From Chlorokybus atmophyticus (taxonomy: Eukaryota > Streptophyta > Chlorokybophyceae > Chlorokybales > Chlorokybaceae): a stretch of DNA of 28,751 nt. Under the pieces are notes generated by a model. It was not told the origin of the DNA. It ran no database searches and worked only from the letters and a program-made list of their open reading frames with translations. The DNA is taken from assembly GCA_009103225.1 (NCBI GenBank), contig RHPI01002910.1:5596-34346 (forward strand), in the 5' to 3' direction. Below are positions 19,515 through 28,751 of the stretch, in pieces; position 1 is the first letter of the stretch, and each line of letters starts with the position of its first letter. The position numbers and the translations under genes are program-made.

Positions 19515-22500
19515 CTATCTTATGGCACCTTGGACCATATCATCGAAGTCAGCCTCATCTTCATCTGTGGAGAAGTCTTCTGAGCTGTCATCGCTGTCCA
19601 TGCTATCGCTGCCCAGCATGCCGTCAAGCATCCCAGGATGGCCCATGCCATCGCTTTCATCATCAGAAGCCAACTCAACCAGGGCATCAAGTGGTACACC
19701 AACACCTTCAACATTGATGCCGTTTGCTGCACAAGACCACAAGTCAAGGCGATGGCCATATCGCTCACATCATACAAGCGGTACAGCACAATGCCTATGT
19801 GTCCATACCTGCCAACTCGGACTCTTCATCACTACCCAGCACACCGTCATCATCTACATCAAGCTCAGCTTCATCATCCTCATCGTCGTCCTCTTCATCT
19901 GTGTTGGCCATGTCATCCGGGTCTGGATCAAGTGGCCGGCGACGACCGACCTCATACACCCGGACAAAGGAGTCCCTCCGGAAACCGTCAGATGTTCTAT
20001 CGGCAGCTGCTACGGCTACAAACGAGTCAGTAGACTCAACGGCAACATCCATGACACAGCGGTCCACCTGCCAAGAGAAACATATCTCAGAGAGACAGAA
20101 TTAGTAGACACATGACACTACCTGCAGCTCAGCATTGCAAGAAGGATGAGTGTAGATTGTACCTCAAAGGTGTTGATATGAGAGTAATCAACGGCATCAA
20201 CAGTACGGAATGACGACCAAAGCGGATGCTTCCTGTGCCGAGCGTGCAAGACGCTGCGAGGGTCTTCTGTAGGTCGGCGCAGATGGGCATAGATAACATC
20301 CCCTGTACCATTGAAGCAGATTGCACTTCTGTCCAGAGAGGGAACGCTTCTCAACAGCTTGTATGTGCGCAAGTCCCACACCTGTATTGCAAGACAGCAA
20401 GGGTTACGTGTATACCTGCAGCGTAACAAAACATGACATGGCAAACAAGATCATTCAACGAGAGCTACCTCTGAGTTGAGAATGGCCTCATTCCCTGATG
20501 GATGGAACCGGCCTCCACCATTGTCAGTGAACTGGTCGAAGCGATGAAGCACAGTCGGCACGCGATGATCCCATAGCTCATTACCCCACAGCAAGAGGGC
20601 ATCAGACGGGCTGAAGAAGGCGCCCACATGGACTTGGCGAGCGCTGTTGCGACCAGTGTCTGACAGTGTCTGCACAACCACGCCTGTTCTCACGTCATGG
20701 ATTGCGGCCTGGACAAGAGATGGTACCGTCAGTGCTGTTGCCCACAGGCCAACAAGAGATCGAAGGACACTAATTGCTTGCTGGTACTTACGTAGACATC
20801 ATCCATGCCATCCGTCCGTGGTTCGGATGCTATTGCCACCATGCGGTCGCCTGCATGATTGAAACGACCGGCATGGCACGAACTGAAGGTGTGTTTGGCT
20901 CCACCATTCATGTCTTTCACATCCCACAGCTTGACTTCTTGAGGAGTTGAGGAGAGAAGCATGTCCTTGCCTTGATACCTCAAGGACTGTACACATTGCG
21001 AGTCAAGACTGTCAGCAAAGACTACATGCAGAAGACTTGCTATGCGGAGCACAAACTTGCTTTCTAGTCTGGATGCAGTGCAGATGAATCGCATTGACAT
21101 TGTCAGCTGCGTATCCAAGGCTAGCTGCCATGCTGCACAACTTGTTGAACTTACCTGCAGCAAGTTGATGGGCTTGTCGTGTGCAGCATACGCATCCCCA
21201 GCTGCAGCACTGATGACGTCATACTGGCGCAAGGAGCCGTCATAATTGCCAACCATAATGCGGTTGTAATCCCCAACAAAGGTGACTGCCGTCATAAACA
21301 GCAGATCGTCTTCTTCCCGGAACGTATGCCAATTGCGAAAGCGGCTATACACAAAATGACGGTCATGACGCCGGCCACCTGGGCCACCATTGGAAGCATT
21401 GCGCTGGCGAGCATGCGAACGGCTACAAACATTTAGGGGTGCGTCCAATGGCCTGCGCGGCTCAGGACACACATGTGGCTGCACAACAACAGTCAATCAG
21501 TCCTATGTACAGGAGTGGCACAAAGGTGATTGGCATCAGAACTTGACAATGGACGCACCTGTAGCAAGGAGACAGGTGGCAAGGTACTGATTGGTACTGG
21601 ACACTGTCTGTGCTGATGCTTTAGATACTGAGTGACAATGCGATCCAGCGCACTACCCCCGCCGTAGGAATGTCCACTAAAAGCAATTTGTTGGCCAGCA
21701 GGTGTTGAAGAGACTGCATCGCTGCTCAACTTTACTGGGGTGACATAGGTAGAGGCATCTGCAAACTGAAAGTACGACTTCTGCGAGCGTGTTGCAGCCG
21801 GTGAAACATTAAGCGTGGCAACCGTCACAGTTGCTGACTTGGTGACAGGCGCAGCTGTACCGAATGTCGGGCCCGGTGTTGGACCTATGGCAGCAACAAG
21901 AGGCGGTGATGATGGAGTGCTGACACCAGGGTCCGGTTCAGTGGCACAGGGTGGTGACAACGGACCACGTGCAGGCAGCGGAGTGTTTGCTGGTCGTTTG
22001 ATCCCTTTGACCCTTTCGAAGCGATCAGTTTTGCACTGGTTGTGCTTTTTTGACATGGAAGCCTGAGCACTTGGGGACTGGGTCCAAGTTCGACTATTTG
22101 GCCATGAATACACAGGTTTGAGGCCAGCAGGTCCTTGAACAGCTTGCTGAGGAGCAGTGGGTGTCTTCACAGACGGGGAAGGAAGCCCAGCTTCAGTCAG
22201 CAATGCCGCCGCGGTTGTGTGCAACCCGCTGGAGGCTAAGTGCTCATGTATGAGCTGCAGCAACTCTTTGCTCGGGTAGTTGATGGGTGTGCTCGCAACA
22301 ATGGCTGCCCTCTCAATCTTGTGCATGGCTGGTGCAGCGGCATCTGTGGCAGCTAGTGCACTTGCACGTCCAGCATTTGTAAGCAGGCTAATTAACTCCA
22401 GAGCAGCTCTGCTAAAATCCTTGTGCTGATCCCCACCATATGTTGCTTTGGCCAAAGACAGCGGCTCGCGAACAAGGTCAGACAAGAGACGTGCCACCTG

Positions 22501-25500
22501 CAGGGGCATTCAGCACTAGACTGAGATTACAAGCATAACAGAGGTGATGATGTGCACAGCTTGTTCCTAACGTAGTGTACACTGCTGTAAACATTATGGC
22601 AAAGGGTACCTGTAATTTGCCTAAGATGTGTGCAATGGCAGGATCACGGGCCAGACCCAGCAAGACCTTGCACGCCATTGCTCTTATGCTATCAGCAGCA
22701 GAAGGTATGCTTCGATACTGCAACAAAGAGAGCAACACCTGCAAGGGCGACACTAATCAGGAGCCGCTGCTGACGGTTACAACTCGACAGCCGTACATAC
22801 CTTAATGCCATTATTGGCCCGCAAGCATTCCCTCGTGTAGTGGTAGCCCTGCTCAACAACAGGCGAGCACTCTGCCCTGCTGGAAGAGGCTCGCCTTTCA
22901 AGGTGAGGATCAGCTGCATGCTTGCTGGCTGACGCAGGTCCACTGGTGGCCGCGCTCTGACCACTGCTTGGCTGCTTGACCAGTGATGGCGGAGGACCCA
23001 CCAAATTTGCAAGCACTTGGAGAGCCAGCCGGATTACCTGACACGTCATACAGTGACACACATCACATGGCGTGGACACACACTTGACTGAGCTAGTTGT
23101 GTCATGCCCCAGGCAACTTTTTCTCACCTCAGGATCGTTGCTGTGGGAGTTGTGCGCAGTCGACAAGAGGACAGCCATGCCACTCCTGTCATTGCTGAGG
23201 ACTGTGCCGGCTATGTGCCCATGTGTTGACGGTATCAAGGTGATTAAAAGCAGTGTAGCCAAGGCTTCAAGCGCAATGTCATGAGCATAACGTTCATGAG
23301 GCGGACCCTGAACCAAGTCCAACAGAACAGATGGTCCGCCGTAGTCCATGAAGCGCTCTAGTGTTGGCCACTTGATTTTGGCCAGAGCACAGGCAACCCG
23401 TCGATCCTGCGCAGACAGTGCTGTCAGTTGACACAAGCAACACAGCCTGCTGCACTAAACTCGTAGTGCTTATGTCGCCGCACCTGCTCTACCAACTTGA
23501 GAAGACCAGCAATGGCCTCATCGCCAATATCCATGGGCTTGTACACGGCCCTTCCAGCACCTTTGGTCCGTTGCTGGGCTTTTTCTTTTTCTTTGGTTGT
23601 GCGCAACGAGTCCACAAGCACAGTGAAATGAGCGCGGAAGTACTGGCGGAAGGCTTTGCAGGCATGGCTGGCCACTTGTCTGCCCGCGGATGTCCCATCA
23701 TGAACCAGTGCAATATGGCGCAACAAGTTCAGCAGCTGACGCATGCCATCCTGTCAATAACAACGTCAGCAAGTGTGACGGACTACAAATCAACAGGTAC
23801 ATGCAAGACAACTGCAAGCTTTACCTTTGCATCAAAGGCGTCCAGAACGACACGGAAGGGAAATGCTGCTGCGAAAAACAATGCAGCATTCTTGCGAGCA
23901 GGATCATGAGCACAAGCGAGCAGCTCCAATGCAGCGCTAACAACATCAGCTGGAACTGGTGATGGCAGCCCACAGATGCGTTCCATAACCACCACATTGG
24001 AAGCCAACCCAAACAAGCAGAAAGATATCCCAGCGTATGTATAAGGTGCTCGTGGTAATGCTAATAGCAACTGCACAAGACAATGATCCTGTGAATAGCA
24101 GAAACACCACGCATGATGTCCCATACCAGCAAGGCAGTGACCCACCTGCACACCGCCGGCATCCACAAGCAGGGTAGCAAACCTCCGGTGCGCCACAAGA
24201 GCACAGACCATGTGCAAAGTGTCATTCAAAAGCACCAAGTCACCACCATGACGCCGAAGCAGGTGCACGACAACATCAACTCCGCGCTCCTGGCAGCCAA
24301 CATGGGGTCAGAAAAAGAACAGGTTCAGACCAAATCAGCAAGCCTTGTAAGCATCTCACCTGAAGAACAGGCCCTAGGCACTCTAGATACTCCCCCATGC
24401 AGGCCATGCACTGAATGCTGTAGCGCATGCGAAGTGCATCCAGTTGCGGTGTGTCATCAATCTGACTGCTTGCGGCGGGTTCTGCTGGTGGCAGCGCGCG
24501 TGTCGCCTCCAAGGAGGCAATCGTGGTCGAGTTTAGGTCAGCAGTGGGTGCCTCAGGCTCAGCACTTCTGGGAGATGAAGGCATTTCTCTGGCCTCAGGA
24601 TCGTCTGCGTTCTCCGCATTGTCACCTGTCCGCACAGACTGATCCCAATGCACTCGTTTGCGCCTGGAAACATCAGAGCTAGTTGCATCTGCTTCAGTGC
24701 CATTAGCATCTTGGAGCCGCAGGCGTTTCACAGCAGGTGCATGGTCTGTGTCTAGCTCAGAGTCTGTTGCAGCATCGGCTCGAATAACCTCGCCCTCTTG
24801 CCGTTCTGTATCTTTCCTCCCTTCTTTCAGCCGTGCGATCTTCTCAGCTGTCCTTGGCCAGCTGCCAGCAATTGCATCCTGTTGCGCTGATGCTTCGTCA
24901 AGAAGTCGTGCAGGAGAAGGCAGCAGCTCTGATGTACGGCGTGCAGCATCGACGGGTCGGCGCAAGGGCAAGTTGGTTGGTGCATGTTCACGATTGGACA
25001 CCTCTAGAGTGGACGCTACCTTAGAAGCTGCGTCGGACCTACCGACATGCCTGCTTGCGCCAGACGCCCCTACAGTCATTTGCCGCAGGTAGCGCATCAA
25101 CTTGGCAACTATGCTGGTGCGCACGACATCATTCACAACTTCCTCAACTTGCAATGCAAGAGCGAGGAGGCCAGTGGCGTAAGTTTGAAGACGCTTCCAA
25201 TCCAGCTGGTCTCCAGCTGCAGAGCGCGCACACAAAAAACCACACCTCAATGCCCCTGATCCCAGCTGTGCAATATGCGCATTCAGGCAACCCTCGTGCC
25301 CTGTACCTGCCACCTGCATGGCACCCGGTTCGCCTTGCACCCATTCTTTCAACTTTTCCAGTAAACCCTCATCGGTGAGGGTGGAAGAGTACTGCATGCT
25401 GGTCAAAAATGCCAGAGCCAATCTGGCTGCAGCGGCGCGCACAGCAACCGGGCTGCGCCGTTCAAGCAAGTATTCCCCAACCACCTTATCGTCCAGAGTC

Positions 25501-26333
25501 AAGTACTCCTGTGACAATAATAAATACCTCAGGATCCAAGATGCAGACAACATTGTGCAACCATGAACAGTACCAAACCCGAGTAAAGGCAAGCAATAAT
25601 CCTTGTGATTACGACAAGCACCATGCAGTTCAATTACGTAAGTCGTACCTTGCGCAAAGCCAACAATCGTCCGATCTGATGTGAATTCCGCTGGTTCACG
25701 TGAGGGTCGAAGATAATTTCTTTGTACCTAACAAATGAACCATCATATAAGACACTGATGTGACGTGAGGTTGTCATCCGTTGCGATGGCGCTACAGCCA
25801 GACAGTACGAAGCCACTACAACACCACGCCGAAATGTACTGATGAATCGTGACAAACTCATACAATTGGCACAGCACTTGGCAGAGAACAGTTTTTGGAC
25901 TGACTGACTACAAACCGCGAACAAAGTAAGAAGGCAGGGAACTGAAGCTAACTTGCATGCATGAACGCCCTGCAATGCGACAGCGCCCAAGACACACAGG
26001 GCTGGCCTTTGTTGGGCTATATCACTGTGTCAAGCAGCTTTCAGATCTTGTGTGTTGGCAACTATGTTCTGTTAACATCTTCAAACCCAAGTGCACACAT
26101 GAACACTTTGTTGAACAGCCGGGACAACTGCTGTGGTCGCACCTTTCTTCTGCACTCTCAAGCAAGTGGGCAAGCTTATGCATGGCAGCAACCCAGCAGT
26201 TGGGTGCGCAGGCGCCTGGTGGGCAGGCATGTTCGTGGGCGTGTCCATCACCTTGCGAGATCGTAATTATCAGACCTCTGGCATGCTCCACCTGTGGATC
26301 TGCAGCCGCAGCAGGCGCCGCCACCGCCGACAT
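19515..26333 (-). CDS. DCAF1: DCAF1 (VprBP) - CUL4-DDB1 substrate receptor
   Basis: Seventeen exons, 5' to 3': 26333-26143, 25727-25649, 25508-25314, 25205-24360, 24289-24146, 24070-23825, 23750-23484, 23406-23128, 23037-22801, 22738-22610, 22497-21559, 21478-21155, 20986-20792, 20708-20469, 20381-20163, 20067-19809, 19726-19515 (1666 residues; plant and animal homologues are roughly 1500-1900). DCAF1 links substrates to the nuclear DDB1-CUL4-ROC1 ubiquitin ligase. The armadillo-like N-terminal half shows QTYATGLLAL, KLMRYLRQ, ARKNAALFFAAAFPFR, ASHACKAFRQYFRAH and CKVLLGLARDPAIAHIL. A LisH motif is at about 946-980 (LLQLIHEHLASSGLHTTAAA). The WD40 half starts near 1180 (LDRIVTQYLKHQHRQCP). 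Two DDB1-binding WDxR motifs are present, WDHR at 1403 and WDLR at 1439. The tail is very acidic. The weakest joins are exon 3/4 and exon 12/13, where alternative acceptors exist. Confidence 0.95.
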
Positions 26334-26396
26334 AGCCGCCTCAAGCACGGCGAAACAAAGCAACGGCTACTACCACTGGCGGCAGCAGCAGCTGCA

Positions 26397-26588
26397 ACCC
26401 TAGGTCACCATCTCATGCTGTTCAAAGTGCCATCCAGCCAGCGTCCAACACGCCCAATTCCACAAGCAACGCTCTCCAGCTCACAGCTCACCTCCGCCTC
26501 GACCTTGACGTCCTTCTCGGCCGCCTCCGCCGCCGGCAAATTTGAATGTTCTAGGCGTAGTTAAGGGCACAGATTAGGGCTAGGGTTT
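26397..26588 (-). promoter_or_regulatory. telobox-like motifs upstream of DCAF1
   Basis: Read toward DCAF1 (minus strand), 26588-26574 contains AAACCCTA followed by GCCCTAA. A second CCTAGGGTT-type match lies at 26405-26397. Teloboxes (AAACCCTA) are known promoter elements of many plant growth-related genes. Here they sit 65-255 bp upstream of the start codon. A regulatory role is inferred. Confidence 0.45.
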
Positions 26589-27001
26589 GATCAATGAACT
26601 TTACGGTTATCTAGGGAGCAGAACCTTGGGTTACGCCGCCTACCGGTAGCGCGTTTGACAGCCGGCTGCATTACCGCCGGCTTTACCGGCATGCTTGTCT
26701 CTATTGTGTACATGATAGAACATGTCGTACTCTGCGTCATTCTTGCTTCTGCTGCCAACGTGTCCCGGCAACGTGTCGACACAGAGTGTCACTGTGCCGA
26801 TACTTTTTGTCGGTGCACTTAACCGCCGACGCGACCTCTTCTAACTTATGAAAGGGGTCATAACATAAGAGCTGCTTTACAAGCGTGCTCAAGCTGAAAG
26901 GAAGGGGCCAAAAGTGCAGATCATAATGAGAGTCTCATTGCGGCCCGGGGTTCATAGAAGCGCATTTACCATTGAGACGTGCATTGCATTCCAACTACTA
27001 A
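26589..27001. other. short intergenic stretch
   Basis: Nothing recognised between the DCAF1 promoter region and the reverse-transcriptase fragment. An inverted CCGGT/ACCGG cluster (about 26640-26690) is the only visible structure. Confidence 0.5.
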
Positions 27002-27574
27002 CCACGCTCGAGTGGGCAGGTGAATTCATTTGCAGCGATGATGTACATGGGAAGTGACGTATTAAGGGGAGGCCTGTACCCAAGACATGCACTCACAGTG
27101 ACATGTACAGCTGCGGGCACATCGGTGCCATTTCTGGATTTAATGGTTTTCTAAGCAGCGGACGGAATCTGCACCAAGCTGTACAGCAAGCAAGATTTGC
27201 CGGAGTACAAAGACATCAGACGACATAGGGCGCCGCTACCGGAGTCCAATGTGCCTCGGAGCGTCAAGTTGGGAGTGGTGGAATCGCAGTACATGCGGTT
27301 CATCCGCGTGTGCACGTATCGCACTCATTTCATCAACGCTATGACGGACCTGCTCACAGCGATGCAGTCGGAGGGCCACTCTTTGAAATGGATGTTGGCG
27401 ACGCTGCGGCAACGCATGATGCGCAACAACACGTATGCGTACTGCACCCCCCCGGCATTGTTGTACAAGATGGTGTACCTCGCTTTGCAAAAACACCGGC
27501 GCGCCAAGGCGACCATCGCAGACACCACGTCAGCGGGACCAGACAACGTGCGCGGGGAGCAGGCTGCTTGGTAA
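27002..27574 (+). pseudogene. C-terminal fragment of a reverse transcriptase (retroelement relic)
   Basis: One frame, open from 27002 to the stop at 27572-27574 apart from a TAA at 27152-27154, reads like the end of an RT domain. It has YMGSDV...GGLYPRHALTV, then the strand TSVPFLDLMVF just before the stop, then ICTKLYSKQDLPEYK. These are followed by a region rich in Arg, His and Tyr (KLGVVESQYMRFIRV, then THFINAMTDLLTAMQSEGH and LATLRQRM). FLDL...TKLY.K followed by such a region is a pattern I associate with the end of non-LTR/Penelope-like or related algal RTs. The catalytic YxDD box is not present upstream, so this is a 5'-truncated copy. The class of element cannot be fixed from this fragment. 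Confidence 0.5.
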
Positions 27575-27796
27575 CGCAGCCTGCCCGTGCTAAGAACACA
27601 TCCGTCCAACCCCACCACCCAACCCCACCAGCACCACCATACTGCCAGCGCTACACAGTGCAGTGCCCTAGTGCCACAGTGCAACACTGCATGCCAGCCT
27701 GCAGAACGAGAGGCTGGGCAGAGGGGCGGGGCAGAGGGGCCTTGCCAGATCAGCGGCGACAAGGGTTTGCAGTTGAGGCGACGGCACAATGACAGC

Positions 27797-27935
27797 AAGA
27801 GGAGGAGGGGGAGGCGGAGGAGAGAGAACAGGCGGAGCGGGGGACGAAGAAGTAGGGAAGGAGGGGAAGGACAGACGGAGAGGGAGAGAGGGAGGGAGAC
27901 TGTGGGAGAGGAGGAGAGAGGGAGGGAGAGGGAGT
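27797..27935 (+). repeat. purine-rich (GA/GGA) tract
   Basis: About 135 bp consist almost entirely of G and A, with only scattered pyrimidines and repeated GGAGAGA and GGGAGGGAG units. Arg/Glu/Gly-rich frames on this strand and Ser/Pro/Leu-rich frames on the other are artefacts of it. Such polypurine tracts can adopt triplex structures. Confidence 0.8.
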
Positions 27936-28751
27936 GTGCTGCATGCTGCCTGCTGCTGTTACGCTGCACCTGGACTACCGTGGTTAACGCTGCTGCTCGT
28001 GTGTTGCACAGGTAATCAACCAACAATACGCATGTAAGCACGCCTAACGGGGAGGTCTAGAGTAGGGTAGTGTGGTAGGGAACAGGCAGTCAATGTAGCC
28101 CGGTGGTGGTGTATGTGACTGTGTTTGCATGCTGGTTAGTATGCTATGCTGTTGTGACGTCATGCATGTCGCCAATTGTCTCGCGCATATCCTGTACAAT
28201 CTTGCATGCTTGCTGTGTGAGTAACAGGGTAGGCTAGAGTAGACGTAGCATAGAAAATACTAGCCCGGTGGTGAATAAAGTATGGTTGATCACTAATGTG
28301 AGCGTGGTGCATGTCGCAAACATGTGTGAGCGCACCATGCATGTCGGCATACCAGCACACCCCTTTTGTGCATTGGCATCTCAGCAAAGTAATCATGCTG
28401 GCAGCTTGAATTAAGCTTCAACGCATGTAGCGTATGCTGAGTATACAAAAGAGGTATGATGCAATGCCGGCATGCAAAGCATGACACCCACAGTAACATA
28501 TCAAGCATGCAATGCATGCAACACACCACACTATCAAGCACTCACATTCACCACCAGGCTGTCCACCAACTACCTACCTGCACTACAATATTCAGAATAT
28601 TTGTGATGTTGTTCAAATAAACTTAAGAAGGACATATGAAAAATGTGGATGATGATGATAAGACAAAGCATACACATTGCGAATCACCATGGCCAACCCG
28701 CGCAACCAACAACCACGGCATGTGTGCCCCCCCTTGGTGATCTCGGAGGAG
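27936..28751. other. terminal intergenic stretch
   Basis: No gene is supported. The sequence has many GCATGC and TGCATG motifs, a short GAT run (about 28648-28662) and scattered CA steps. The short frames here have no recognisable features. Confidence 0.5.

Noticed and set aside
24658-25092. 144-codon plus-strand open frame rich in Ser/Ala/Arg
   Set aside because: It is antisense to the low-complexity exon 4 of DCAF1.
27325-28041. 238-codon minus-strand open frame with a Ser/Pro/Leu-rich centre
   Set aside because: It overlaps the RT fragment antisense, and its long Leu/Ser/Pro run is simply the complement of the purine-rich tract. No domain is present.

Overview
The window is eukaryotic nuclear DNA, most likely from a green alga or a close relative (Viridiplantae). 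The reasons are spliced genes with many short GT-AG introns (about 50-170 nt), a plant-type DCAF1 gene, a plant-style GDSL esterase, a chromodomain Ty3/gypsy retrotransposon, and telobox-like AAACCCTA motifs upstream of a gene. No lineage below green alga is claimed. No rRNA, tRNA or CRISPR array was recognised by eye.

Layout. (i) 1-1230 is mainly simple sequence: a 34-bp alternating purine/pyrimidine run, CAG/CTG repeats and one doubtful ORF. (ii) About 1280-1515 is a cluster of short inverted repeats built on GGTCCG/CGGACC and GGTACC. It abuts the truncated 5' side of a degenerate Ty3/gypsy chromovirus (about 1511-5904). The element keeps RT, RNase H, integrase and chromodomain with several breaks, a polypurine tract, and a 1339-bp 3' LTR rich in palindromes. 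Gag, protease and the 5' LTR were not found. (iii) 5905-8268 has no gene I can support. (iv) 8269-11191 (minus) is a nine-exon secreted protein in which a GDSL/SGNH esterase is fused in frame to a two-domain cupin. One uninterrupted exon spans the junction. (v) 11192-15143 is mostly AT-rich intergenic DNA with one small doubtful ORF. (vi) 15144-15573 looks like a TA-flanked non-autonomous Tc1/mariner-type element. (vii) 16121-18167 (plus) is a five-exon secreted alpha/beta hydrolase. (viii) 19515-26333 (minus) is a 17-exon DCAF1 gene, the substrate receptor of CUL4-DDB1 ubiquitin ligases. (ix) 27002-27574 is a decayed C-terminal fragment of a reverse transcriptase, followed by a purine-rich tract and unannotated DNA to the end.

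The exon models were assembled by hand from GT-AG sites, reading-frame continuity and family conservation. For all three main genes the exon lengths sum to a whole number of codons: 748 for GDSL-cupin, 487 for the hydrolase and 1667 for DCAF1, each including the stop. The GDSL-cupin and hydrolase genes both encode secreted hydrolytic enzymes and could act on extracellular ester or acyl substrates. DCAF1 is an unrelated housekeeping and regulatory gene. The most novel item is the GDSL-bicupin fusion. Second are the palindrome-rich LTR and the hairpin cluster at the retroelement's broken 5' edge.
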